DNA of 26,554 nucleotides, taken from assembly GCA_007375995.1 (NCBI GenBank), contig VMFK01000002.1:1-26554 (forward strand), given 5' to 3'. Position 1 is the stretch's first letter. Every line of letters starts with the position of its first letter. Below are positions 15,852 through 23,968 of this stretch, one piece after another. This DNA comes from Parcubacteria group bacterium Gr01-1014_56. GTDB lineage: Bacteria; Patescibacteriota; Minisyncoccia; Phycocordibacterales; SBAW01. Below the pieces are notes generated by a model that worked only from the letters and a program-made list of their open reading frames with translations, was not told where the DNA came from and ran no database searches. The translations under genes and the position numbers were made by a program.

Positions 15852-15880
15852 ACTATACCCCACAAACGTACGCGAGACAA
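15852..15880 (-). promoter_or_regulatory. Predicted leaderless promoter of the O-antigen-ligase-like gene
   Basis: On the minus strand: TTGTCT (15880-15875), 17 bp, TATAGT (15857-15852), then 7 nt to the ATG at 15844. This is the best -35/-10 pair among the suspected leaderless promoters here. Confidence 0.6.
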
Positions 15881-15911
15881 AAGAATATCCCGCGAGATTG
15901 CCAATCGTTTT

Positions 15912-16652
15912 CTATTTCCACCCACCGCAAAGGCCAGCGCGTATCACCGCAGAGGCGTAGGGTACCCACACCTCACTACAAACCCCTTTCGCTGTGTGTT
16001 TTTCTACTACACTCGCAAAGTTACGAATCGGTATCAACTCATGTCCTATAATGCCCTCCTTCCCTTTTGGCGGGCGCGGTGTCCCAACTACAAGTGCAAG
16101 CCAGAGTTGTTGGCGCTCTACATGTGTACCACTGTCTGTGGCAGCTAGACCAGAGTGTGCAGGAGCCCAGGTGAGAACCGTGTCCGCTCCAATGCCCGCC
16201 TCTTCAACCAACTCACGGATACCACCCAAGGCACCTTTTTCGTTTGGTCGTACCTTACCACCCGGGATTTCTAACTGAAAATTCTTCTTGAGCCCTCCCT
16301 TTGTATTATCGTCTGGCCAGGCAAGAAAGTAGATTGGCCGGTACACATGGAGTAGTAGTGCTCGACACTCTTTCTCCCCTGCGCGTGCAATAATGCGAAA
16401 TAGGTCCTCTAACGTGCAAACTCTTTTTTTGATCTTCAAGCGAGCTGCTACCTCCTCAGAAATAAAAATAGGCAAAACTTTATGTGCGATCCAAGAACTC
16501 TTATCTGTCCTGAAAACGATTTCATGGTCAAAGGTCGAGTTGACCAATGCTCCAGAAACCCGGACATGCGTAATGTATGTCTGGGGCTCGCCCGCCTTTA
16601 GAGGACGAGTAAGCCGCTCTAGTTTTTTTGTATTGATTATCTTGCGGCGCAT
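15912..16652 (-). CDS. NUDIX hydrolase
   Basis: A 246-aa protein with a full Nudix box at residues about 132-154: G-KVRPN-E-KGALGGI-RELVEEAGI fits G-x5-E-x7-REUxEExGU exactly. It should hydrolyse a nucleoside diphosphate linked to another moiety, using Mg; the substrate is unknown. The 100 residues before the Nudix fold do not match a domain I recognise. The frame begins GTG-ATG. I prefer the ATG at 16652, because a TAGTAT hexamer ends 7 nt before it. ADP-sugar or NDP-sugar hydrolysis would fit the glycan neighbourhood but is speculative. Confidence 0.88.
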   Translation of the reverse strand: MRRKIINTKKLERLTRPLKAGEPQTYITHVRVSGALVNSTFDHEIVFRTDKSSWIAHKVLPIFISEEVAARLKIKKRVCTLEDLFRIIARAGEKECRALLLHVYRPIYFLAWPDDNTKGGLKKNFQLEIPGGKVRPNEKGALGGIRELVEEAGIGADTVLTWAPAHSGLAATDSGTHVERQQLWLALVVGTPRPPKGKEGIIGHELIPIRNFASVVEKHTAKGVCSEVWVPYASAVIRAGLCGGWK

Positions 16653-16695
16653 CACAGAGATACTATCCTACTTTATTTAAAATCAATAGCCTAAT

Positions 16696-16724
16696 AAAAA
16701 GGGTCCCCGTACAAGACGGGGACC
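16696..16724 (-). terminator. Rho-independent terminator after the radical SAM gene
   Basis: On the minus strand GGTCCCCGT (16724-16716) pairs perfectly with ACGGGGACC (16710-16702), with the 5-nt loop CTTGT. C and TTTTT follow. It begins 20 nt after the stop codon. Confidence 0.92.
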
Positions 16725-16743
16725 ACTCAAGTTCTGCTAGACG

Positions 16744-18549
16744 TTAATGAGCAATTTGTTCTCGTCCTTTTTCGAACCTCAGCAAGCCATAATCATGGAG
16801 ATGCTTGCGTGCGGTGGGCTCAAGTTTGTCGAGTCCTTTTTCGAACGACGGGTTTTCGAGGAACTTACGTTCGACGACTTTTTTTGCCAGCCCTGCGCCT
16901 TCTGGGTAGAAGACGAAGAACCAGGGATTTTGAGCAATAGGCTTCGGAAGATCATTCACCGAAGGAAGATTCATCTGCATCGCCAACTCATGCTTCCACC
17001 CGTCCATATGGTAGCTGCACGACTGATTACGCAAATGTTTTTCCGTCACCCTTCCCAGGGTTTCCCAAGACCACTCAGCCTTTGGGATATCGACAATCTT
17101 TCGACCGAGCGTCTCTGGGCTAGGCATCTTAGGAAGCCAGTTAAAGAGCCGCTGCAGTCGCACAGTGTCATCGCAGTAGCGCTCGTTCTCCTCAGGAGAG
17201 AGATAGGTTATTTCGCCCACCTTCTTTTCCTTATAGATAAGACTTGCGCTCCTCTCACCAATCGCCTCCGCTTTCATGTTCATGAGCGGCTGCAACTTGC
17301 GAATTAGTTTCGTAGGCACTTTTTTAGGCACTTTGAGCGACTCCACAATCGGTTCAATGTCCCTTATTCCGCCCTCGACGTGCCGCAGAACACTGCGGTC
17401 GAGGAAGGTTTCAGAAAGGTCATCATTGTTACCTTTGTAGAACCCTAGGTTATCGGCCATAGTGCCAAAGGCGGTCCCCCCGTAAGGAGATAGGATGGAC
17501 GCCCAGGCCATGGTTGGGTTTATCTGCCCGTTGAGGTTGAGCGTAGCCAAGTCAGTTATAGTGTCAGAGAAGGGTACCGCGAGTATTTGCTGCGTGCGCA
17601 GTGTCAGCCCACGATCCATTATTTTCTTGCATCCTTCAAGAATCAGTTCGTGTGGCATGTGCCTGAAGAGCACACGATCACGAATAAACTCATTTCCCGA
17701 CTCTATCGCCAAGGTGATGCCAGTACAACCAGCACCAACAAGAAGGTCGAGCCTTTCGTCTCCGTCTTTAAGCGTAAGCTCCAACCGAAGTTGGCAGTGG
17801 AACGGTAGGCCCACTTCCTTCTTCCACCTCTTGGCAAAATCCCTCACCCACTCCATCTTGTAACCAAATATGTCGTCCTGGAAGTAGATGAGCTTTGTAG
17901 GCCAGTGCTTAAGAATGTCCTGGCCTTCCAGCATGAGACGATCCATAGGAGACATGATGAGTTTGAAGCCGTCATGCATCTCGTTGAACGAGGGAGCATA
18001 ACAGTAGGCACAGCCAAATGGGCAACCCACTGAACCAAACGAGCTTTTCATGGGATTTAATGCGTACTCAGGATATGCCCTGTAGACAAGGTTACGATCA
18101 GGAAGCGGAAACGGTTCATCGCGACCATGAAGGTCAAAATGAATACCGGGCTTCAACTTCCCTCCAACCAAGTTCTTGAACAAGGTAAACCCGTAGGCCT
18201 CCATGACGAAGTCTGCGTGTTTGATACATTCAGAAGCGCAGAAAGTAGCGTGTGGTCCGCCGATTAAAACCGGCACACCCATAGCGCGAATGCGGTCGCA
18301 TGCTGCAAAGGACTGCAGATGCCAACCAGTCCAGATCTGGACGCCAACGATGTCGGGCTTCCAGTCGGCAATCATTTTGTAGAGGGCTTCGAAGTCTCCA
18401 TTTTTTACCATGAATACTTCTGCTTCCACCCCCGACATATCCCGAAGGGCACCCGCGAGATAAAGGATCCCAAGCGGTTCCATTCGAAAGTAGGTCGCGA
18501 CCAAAAGCACTCGCCTTGGTCGCGTGATCAATGGCGTGTCTATGGTCAT
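16744..18549 (-). CDS. B12-binding radical SAM protein
   Basis: A 601-aa cytoplasmic enzyme. Residues about 10-130 form a cobalamin-binding Rossmann domain (PDIVGVQIWTGWHL, VPVLIGGPHATF). The radical SAM domain follows, with the 4Fe-4S cluster motif C176-PFG-C180-AY-C183. The C-terminal 250 residues are not familiar. B12 radical SAM enzymes typically carry out methylations or rearrangements on unactivated carbons; the substrate here is unknown. The position beside an ABC exporter and a methyltransferase hints at modification of a surface lipid or sugar. It has its own promoter (18568-18596), a Shine-Dalgarno AAGGGG about 7 nt before the ATG and a strong terminator, so it is a monocistronic unit. 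Confidence 0.88.
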   Translation of the reverse strand: MTIDTPLITRPRRVLLVATYFRMEPLGILYLAGALRDMSGVEAEVFMVKNGDFEALYKMIADWKPDIVGVQIWTGWHLQSFAACDRIRAMGVPVLIGGPHATFCASECIKHADFVMEAYGFTLFKNLVGGKLKPGIHFDLHGRDEPFPLPDRNLVYRAYPEYALNPMKSSFGSVGCPFGCAYCYAPSFNEMHDGFKLIMSPMDRLMLEGQDILKHWPTKLIYFQDDIFGYKMEWVRDFAKRWKKEVGLPFHCQLRLELTLKDGDERLDLLVGAGCTGITLAIESGNEFIRDRVLFRHMPHELILEGCKKIMDRGLTLRTQQILAVPFSDTITDLATLNLNGQINPTMAWASILSPYGGTAFGTMADNLGFYKGNNDDLSETFLDRSVLRHVEGGIRDIEPIVESLKVPKKVPTKLIRKLQPLMNMKAEAIGERSASLIYKEKKVGEITYLSPEENERYCDDTVRLQRLFNWLPKMPSPETLGRKIVDIPKAEWSWETLGRVTEKHLRNQSCSYHMDGWKHELAMQMNLPSVNDLPKPIAQNPWFFVFYPEGAGLAKKVVERKFLENPSFEKGLDKLEPTARKHLHDYGLLRFEKGREQIAH

Positions 18550-18567
18550 GACAGACCCCTTTCTACT

Positions 18568-18596
18568 GTTGTACGTTAAACCATTACTCTTAACAA
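18568..18596 (-). promoter_or_regulatory. Predicted promoter of the radical SAM gene
   Basis: On the minus strand: TTGTTA (18596-18591), 17 bp, TACAAC (18573-18568). The leader of about 12 nt carries the Shine-Dalgarno AAGGGG. Confidence 0.45.
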
Positions 18597-18638
18597 AGAG
18601 CGGCTAAGTAGATAATAACATGCGCAGTTTCCTCAGAG

Positions 18639-20420
18639 CTATTGTGTTTTGGGGCGGTCGTGGTGTTTTACAAAGTAGGAATTCGGATTTTTACGCAGCT
18701 CCTCGGGTGTGCCCACTTCACTCAACTCCTTATTTTCAAGCACCAAGAGCATATCTGCATTCTCAATTGTTGAGAGGCGGTGCGCGATAACAAACACAGT
18801 TACATTGCCGTGGAGCGTGCGGATCGACTCCTGGATAAGCTTTTCCGACTCTGAGTCAAGTGCTGAGGTCGCCTCGTCAAGGATAAGCAGTTTTGGTCTG
18901 CGCGCTAGTGCGCGCGCAAGCACCACACGCTGACGCTGGCCGCCTGAGAGCAGCACTCCGCGGTCACCGACGGTTGTCTCAAAACCTTCTGGCAAAGACA
19001 TAATGTAGTTGTAGATATTTGCCTGCTTTGCGGCGGCAATAATATCCTCTTTTGAAATCTCTTTACTGTAGAAGCGAATATTTTCAGCAATAGTGTCATT
19101 GAGCAAAAATACATCTTGCGAGACGTAGCCGACATTTCTGCGCCACTCGTCGATAGAGATATCTGAAATACGCTCGCCGTCGAGAGTAATCTTGCCCTTG
19201 GTCGGCTCAAAGAGGCGCAGCAAGAGATCAGCCATGGTGGTCTTGCCTGCGCCTGAAGGCCCGATAAGCCCGATTGTTTGTCCGCGCGGGAGAGTAAACG
19301 AAATATCAGAAAGAACGGAGCTGTCGCCATTGTATGAAAACGATACGTTTTCAAATGCGAGCTGGCGATTGAAGACCATCGGTTTTTTACCGATGACCGT
19401 TTCTTCGCGATTCTCTTCCAGCATCTTTTTATAGGTAGCAAGGCTCTTTACATACGGCAGAGTCTCGTTCACGCTATGGAGTGCATTTATACCGGACTCT
19501 AAGTACGTGAATATTTTTTGGATAAGATACAGCGTTGCGCCGAAGGACACGATACTGAAACCTGGCGACTTATACGAGACCATAAAGAGAACAATCACAA
19601 AAATAAGGCTGAAGGGCTGAAACATACTTGCACTTCCCGAGCGGATAAGTGCCATTCTGAGCGAGAGCGCGCGAAGCGCACGCAAATAGGTGTTGCCTTG
19701 TCGTATAGCAAGACGTTCCACGCCTGCAGCCTTGATAGATTTTGTCCCGATGATGTGCTCGCTCAAGAATTGCGAAAATAATTTTTCCTGCTGTATTACT
19801 AAGTCTGCCGTGCGACGGTTCCTGATAAGAAGGGGGCGACCAAAAAGGACGAGCACTGCCCCGCCGATGAGGGTATACAGAGTCGTGATAGGTGAAATAT
19901 TAATTGCCACTAGAAGATACATGGAGAAGCCACTGAGCGACTGAATAATCTGCCCTACGATCTCGAGCAGTGCCGAGGAGCGTTGGATGTCGCGCACCAA
20001 CACATTGTGGAGTGTGCCAAGCTTTTGTTTGAGTAAAAACGGCCATGAGGCAAGCATAGTGCGGCGCAGCATAGACTCGCTCTCGTCACACATGTAATCA
20101 GTGGTGACCCACCCGCGGATATAGCCAAACACCACCACTGCTACGGCACGTAAAATAAACAGGGTAAGAATAAAACTCAGCAAAAAGCGAAACGTGAACG
20201 GGATCGAAAAGAAGCCGAATAAATTGCGGATTGCGGTTGAGATAAAATCGGTTGACTCCCCTCCTCCTCCGGTAAAAAAAGAGATGAGTGGGATAACCGC
20301 ATTAATACCGATACCCTCAAGTATGGCGCCGAGAAATCCCAGGACCACCAGCACGAGCATATGCCACCGATACCGGCTGAAGTTCGTATAGAGGACTTTT
20401 GTGGTTTCCAGGATTTGCAT
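18639..20420 (-). CDS. ABC transporter, fused membrane and ATPase domains (MsbA/PglK-like exporter)
   Basis: A 593-aa half-transporter that should work as a homodimer. Residues 20-320 contain six membrane helices. The ATPase domain has Walker A GPSGAGKT (387-394), Q-loop Gln435, signature LSGGQ (491-495), Walker B LLILDE (511-516) and H-loop His547. Architecture and neighbours (methyltransferase, sugar-activation genes, O-antigen-ligase-like gene) suggest flipping of a lipid or lipid-linked glycan across the membrane, as MsbA and PglK do. It starts 9 nt after the methyltransferase gene ends, so the two probably form an operon. Drug or peptide export cannot be excluded. Confidence 0.92.
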   Translation of the reverse strand: MQILETTKVLYTNFSRYRWHMLVLVVLGFLGAILEGIGINAVIPLISFFTGGGGESTDFISTAIRNLFGFFSIPFTFRFLLSFILTLFILRAVAVVVFGYIRGWVTTDYMCDESESMLRRTMLASWPFLLKQKLGTLHNVLVRDIQRSSALLEIVGQIIQSLSGFSMYLLVAINISPITTLYTLIGGAVLVLFGRPLLIRNRRTADLVIQQEKLFSQFLSEHIIGTKSIKAAGVERLAIRQGNTYLRALRALSLRMALIRSGSASMFQPFSLIFVIVLFMVSYKSPGFSIVSFGATLYLIQKIFTYLESGINALHSVNETLPYVKSLATYKKMLEENREETVIGKKPMVFNRQLAFENVSFSYNGDSSVLSDISFTLPRGQTIGLIGPSGAGKTTMADLLLRLFEPTKGKITLDGERISDISIDEWRRNVGYVSQDVFLLNDTIAENIRFYSKEISKEDIIAAAKQANIYNYIMSLPEGFETTVGDRGVLLSGGQRQRVVLARALARRPKLLILDEATSALDSESEKLIQESIRTLHGNVTVFVIAHRLSTIENADMLLVLENKELSEVGTPEELRKNPNSYFVKHHDRPKTQ

Positions 20421-20429
20421 TGTGGAGTA

Positions 20430-21314
20430 TCAACGATTTTTTTTAAGAATCATACTGAGCATATTGCCGTAAAACGCCGGTGAGGAGCCAACCTCATCTC
20501 TTTTTCCTGTTGCTATAAGCTCTGCATCTTTGATTATTTTTCGACAATCTTCAATTTCATTCGCATAAGGCGTCTCTAAATAAAAGTAAGCTGAGTCGAG
20601 GAGCTCCATGCCAAGCTCCTTGCCAAGCGCTTCAATAGTTCTTTTTGCAAAATGAATCTGATGGTCGGCGGTAAAGAGCTTCCACTTCTCTCGGTACAAC
20701 TCTGCGCAAAGGCTCTCGATATTGGGAGTTGAGGTTATATATAAGAGCCCGCCCTGCTTTAGCCACGGCAACATGTGTTCAACCATCTTTTTTGGCTCAG
20801 CCATATGTTCTATAACTCCACGCATCACTATCACGTCAAAAAAGCCGTCCGGATAGGTTGCCTCGTTCACCTCGCCGTCTTTTACATCGAGTTTGAGTAC
20901 GCTGCGGGCGTGCTCAGCAGAGGTGTGGTCAAACTCTATACCGTGCTTCTCCCACGAAGGACCAAATTTATTCAGTAAGAAGCCACCACCACATCCGACA
21001 TCCAGGATTTTCCCTCCCTGCACATATTTCTCTAGATACGCGATTTCAACCTCATACATCTTGTCGCGTGCCAAAGCGTCTGCAGGATTATTTTGAAGCT
21101 CAAAGTATCCGCTCGCATAAAACGCATCGCGCCCTTCTCTGGTCATCTGTGGGTCGTGATACACCAGACCACAATTGTCGCAGGTATATGCGATGACCGG
21201 GTCACTCACCGCCCACTCAGTTCTCTTGGTTGAGCCGCACAGGTTACATGAGGTTGCGGGTATAAAATGTTTTGAAAAATATTTCAAATTACCGACACTG
21301 TTATCCATTTCCAT
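20430..21314 (-). CDS. SAM-dependent methyltransferase with N-terminal zinc finger
   Basis: A 294-aa class I methyltransferase. Four cysteines at 23, 26, 45 and 48 (CNLC ... CDNC) form a predicted zinc ribbon. The SAM-binding motif I is ILDVGCGGG (103-111), with an acidic residue after the second strand (GIEFD) and motif IV-like VIVMRGVIEHM. This arrangement is typical of Methyltransf_23-type enzymes in surface polysaccharide clusters, acting on sugars or lipid-linked sugars; the acceptor is unknown. It is followed 9 nt later by the ABC exporter. The frame begins ATG-GAA-ATG; the second ATG lies 8 nt after a TACTCT hexamer and is an alternative start. Confidence 0.9.
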   Translation of the reverse strand: MEMDNSVGNLKYFSKHFIPATSCNLCGSTKRTEWAVSDPVIAYTCDNCGLVYHDPQMTREGRDAFYASGYFELQNNPADALARDKMYEVEIAYLEKYVQGGKILDVGCGGGFLLNKFGPSWEKHGIEFDHTSAEHARSVLKLDVKDGEVNEATYPDGFFDVIVMRGVIEHMAEPKKMVEHMLPWLKQGGLLYITSTPNIESLCAELYREKWKLFTADHQIHFAKRTIEALGKELGMELLDSAYFYLETPYANEIEDCRKIIKDAELIATGKRDEVGSSPAFYGNMLSMILKKNR

Positions 21315-21374
21315 ATAGAGTATGTATGTATAAAGCTACCCCGTTGCGAGTTAAAGTCAATAAAAATTACTGTG

Positions 21375-22691
21375 TTAGTTGAGTCGCTCAAAGCCCGAGT
21401 GAGCAACTGGTCCAGCGAGACGTCTCTCGACCGAACCCTCATCAATCGCTTTTTTCATAATCGCAAACACTTCGTCAACGGCTTTGAAATAAATGTCGAG
21501 ATGTTTTTTTGTGTGCGCATACGAAGGGTAAAAACGATTTGCTGCAAGAATTTTGCGCTCGAGCATCTCTTGAGTGAAGAGTGTCCTAACCGCATTACTC
21601 TCCTTACCGTAGGGGAAGGAAAAGAAACCCATAGTCGGCGTTCCTCCAATTTTTACATTGATGCCGTGCCTTTTTGCGAGGATTGCTAGCCCTTCGTTCG
21701 CCGCTTTTCCTATCTTGATCAAATGCTTCGGCACATTATGCTTCTGCATTTTTTTAATCGTTGCAAGCGCGGCAGCGGGCCCAATACTCTCTGTCCAGTA
21801 GGTGCTTGAGATAAAGGTGTCTTGCGCGGCTTGCATCACCTCTTTTTTGCCGATGATTGCTGCCATCGGGTAGCCGTTGCTCATACCTTTGCTAAAGACC
21901 GCCATGTCAGGAGTAACTTTATACAGTAAGTGCGAGCCGCCGATAGTTTCTTTGAAGCCGATTGAGATCTCATCAAAAATAAGCACTGCACCAGTTTTGT
22001 TTGCTATTGCTCGAACTTTTTTTAAGAATCCTGGCCCTGGTTTCTCTCCGTGGATAGGCTCCATAATAATGGCAGCGAGTTTGCCCTTGGTGTGTTTTAT
22101 AATTTGTTCTAACTCGTCGATACGATTGTAACGAAACGGAAGTATCGAACCATGCAAACCCTTCGGCACGCCCCTAGGTTCGAGCCCTGCAAGTAAATGT
22201 TCGTTAAGACCTTTTGGATCTTTAAGATTAGTCGCGAGATACCAGTCACTCCATCCGTGATACCCACAAAATGCAATCACGTCGCGGCCAGTGTACGCGC
22301 GCGCAATGCGCGAAGCTATTGCCATCGACTCGCCACCAGTGCGTGCATAGCGCACCATTTTGGCCCACGGGTGGATTTTGGTAAGCAACTCTGCGAGCTC
22401 TACTTCGTCTGGTGTGTTCCAAGTGGCCATGGAACCTCGCTCGACAACCCTCTTCACCGCCTTGTTTACGTCCTCGTCAGCATAACCGAGCGGGCAGGCA
22501 CCGATCCCCATGATCGACATGTCGAGATATTTTTTACCGTCAAGGTCCCAGATGTACGGGCCTTTTGCTTTGGAGAAATACGCCGGCCACTGGTCGGGTA
22601 AAAACATTTCTGCACGTTTTGAAAGAAGCTGATTGCCCCCGGGGATCAGCTTCTTAGCCCGCTTCCACAGCTTTTGGCCCTTGTTTTGCAT
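21375..22691 (-). CDS. Class III PLP-dependent aminotransferase (GSA-aminomutase-like)
   Basis: A 438-aa fold-type I PLP enzyme related to glutamate-1-semialdehyde aminomutase. Key residues are visible: the phosphate-site region ARTGGESMAIASRIARAYTGR (117-137), GYHGWSD, Glu211, Asp240 (FDEISIGF) and the Schiff-base Lys268 (FSKGMSNGYP). True HemL is unlikely because no other haem genes are present and the surroundings are glycan genes. Close relatives are common beside NeuB and SpsF-type genes, where they are thought to aminate a sugar or a sugar precursor. No Shine-Dalgarno is seen; TATAGT lies 12 nt before the ATG. Confidence 0.88.
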   Translation of the reverse strand: MQNKGQKLWKRAKKLIPGGNQLLSKRAEMFLPDQWPAYFSKAKGPYIWDLDGKKYLDMSIMGIGACPLGYADEDVNKAVKRVVERGSMATWNTPDEVELAELLTKIHPWAKMVRYARTGGESMAIASRIARAYTGRDVIAFCGYHGWSDWYLATNLKDPKGLNEHLLAGLEPRGVPKGLHGSILPFRYNRIDELEQIIKHTKGKLAAIIMEPIHGEKPGPGFLKKVRAIANKTGAVLIFDEISIGFKETIGGSHLLYKVTPDMAVFSKGMSNGYPMAAIIGKKEVMQAAQDTFISSTYWTESIGPAAALATIKKMQKHNVPKHLIKIGKAANEGLAILAKRHGINVKIGGTPTMGFFSFPYGKESNAVRTLFTQEMLERKILAANRFYPSYAHTKKHLDIYFKAVDEVFAIMKKAIDEGSVERRLAGPVAHSGFERLN

Positions 22692-22741
22692 AGAATATAC
22701 AACACTATAACAGCTTTAAAGTTTCTGTCGTTGAGAGCAAC

Positions 22742-22770
22742 TTGACAATAATGTTTTAATGATATATAAT
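22742..22770 (+). promoter_or_regulatory. Perfect consensus sigma-70-type promoter
   Basis: TTGACA (22742-22747), a 17-bp spacer, TATAAT (22765-22770). Both hexamers and the spacing are the exact consensus. Transcription should start near 22777. It is the only plus-strand promoter with clear support in the window. Confidence 0.85.
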
Positions 22771-22826
22771 AGAAAGTAGCGCTCTTTACTTACATGGGCG
22801 TTGTTATTTAACAACAGGAGAATTAA

Positions 22827-23126
22827 ATGCTCAACAGTAAAATTACTGCGCCGCGGACAGCAACTGGCGCTGTAGACTTCCCTGCCCTTGAAGCGATGGC
22901 GGCTGCGATGGTCCAATCTGCAGAACAAAAGTGGGCTCCCCATGAGGAACAGGATCGGCGGTGCCAGGAGTATGACAATAAGCCTTTGTGGAAAAAGCTC
23001 TTTGCAAGAAAGCCATACGGTGGCCCCATAATGGGCCGAGTTAGGGCGTGGGAAGACCATCAGATAGCGTTGGCTTTTCAGGATGACATGATGAAGAAAG
23101 ACACCAGGCGATTCATCTGTAATTAA
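22827..23126 (+). CDS. 99-aa protein of unknown function, the only plus-strand gene
   Basis: I do not recognise this 99-aa protein. It is soluble-looking, with no signal peptide or membrane segment, and is rich in charged residues. An Ala/Met-rich helix (about 18-35: ALEAMAAAMVQSAEQKW) is followed by a basic, aromatic middle (PLWKKLFARKPYGG) and an acidic-basic helix towards the C-terminus. The gene is well supported as a unit: a perfect consensus promoter, a 50-nt leader with a small hairpin (GTTGTTA-TT-TAACAAC, 22800-22815), AGGAG 6-7 nt before the ATG, and a strong terminator. It lies between two glycan genes on the opposite strand, and its signals differ from those neighbours, which suggests later acquisition. 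A role in stress or in phage or mobile-element biology would be guesswork. Confidence 0.75.
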   Translation: MLNSKITAPRTATGAVDFPALEAMAAAMVQSAEQKWAPHEEQDRRCQEYDNKPLWKKLFARKPYGGPIMGRVRAWEDHQIALAFQDDMMKKDTRRFICN

Positions 23127-23164
23127 CGAACCCAATCTCAACTGCGAAATATTTCTTTCGTGCA

Positions 23165-23197
23165 GGCCGGAGTCCCCAGACTCCGGCCGTTTCCTTT
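23165..23197 (+). terminator. Rho-independent terminator of the plus-strand gene
   Basis: GGCCGGAGTC (23165-23174) pairs perfectly with GACTCCGGCC (23179-23188), with loop CCCA and tail GTTTCCTTTT. There is no T-tract on the minus side, so it serves the plus-strand gene, 38 nt after its stop codon. Confidence 0.88.
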
Positions 23198-23208
23198 TCT
23201 AAAATTGT

Positions 23209-23964
23209 TTATGCGGCCTTCCAGGAGGCGTTGCGGACGACTTCGGTGTTGAGGTTTTTTATAGCAGGGTTTGCGTCAAGAAAATCTGTAATTTCTTTCA
23301 TTGTAAACAAGTTATTTTTTGGATACAGCGCCGTATATACCGCTTGGAGTAACTCAAAGTCCTCTTTGTAATCAATAGTGAGTCGGTATCCTGCTTTGTC
23401 TTTTGTAGGATTAATATACTGACCAATCTTAAAGATGCTCGGGTTCTTCCACATATAAAACGTGACGTGTTCACGGTGAGCAGGGATTGTCGCCTCCTTC
23501 CATGTTTTTTCCAAAGTATTAAAAGAAAATACTTCTGTGTCCATACCGTCTGGATAGGTATATGGCTCAAGGTTATTTGAGGCGTAATCAAAATCCCCGC
23601 TTTTATAAAAACGAATTGTCTCGTCAATAACTTTTGGGTCAATGATCGGACAGTCAGACGTCATGCGCACAATAATGTCTCCTGCCTTTGCTCCGTGTGC
23701 TTTTGCGGCTTGGTAGTAGCGGTCGAGCACATCCTCTTCGCTCCCAACAAAGTACGGCTGCCCTGTCTTCTCTAGATACTCAACAAGTACCTGGTCTTTA
23801 GGGTTCGTGGTCGTCGCAATAACTGTTTTGTCGATCTCTTTACTCGCAGCAACACGCTCAAGCATAAGCGCGAGTATCGTTTTGCCTGGCGCGATATCAA
23901 GGAGTATTTTGCCCGGCAATCGAGTCGAGCTCATGCGCGCCTGGATAATAGCGATTGTAGCCAT
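23209..23964 (-). CDS. SpsF-type cytidylyltransferase (CMP-sugar synthetase family)
   Basis: A 251-aa protein of the cytidylyltransferase family. The N-terminal nucleotide-binding motif is IIQARMSSTRLPGK (6-19), and MTSDCPIIDP (about 104-113) carries the metal-binding Asp. SpsF-type proteins activate acidic or unusual sugars as CMP-sugars for surface polysaccharides. With the NeuB-type gene two genes upstream, it is the predicted activating step of a nonulosonic-acid-like pathway. It starts 4 nt after the preceding gene and belongs to the same operon. The exact sugar cannot be told. Confidence 0.9.
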   Translation of the reverse strand: MATIAIIQARMSSTRLPGKILLDIAPGKTILALMLERVAASKEIDKTVIATTTNPKDQVLVEYLEKTGQPYFVGSEEDVLDRYYQAAKAHGAKAGDIIVRMTSDCPIIDPKVIDETIRFYKSGDFDYASNNLEPYTYPDGMDTEVFSFNTLEKTWKEATIPAHREHVTFYMWKNPSIFKIGQYINPTKDKAGYRLTIDYKEDFELLQAVYTALYPKNNLFTMKEITDFLDANPAIKNLNTEVVRNASWKAA

Positions 23965-23968
23965 GCGT

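Noticed and set aside
21375..22691. hemL (glutamate-1-semialdehyde aminomutase) in haem synthesis
   Set aside because: The family resemblance is real, but no other tetrapyrrole genes are near, and the surroundings are sugar-nucleotide genes.
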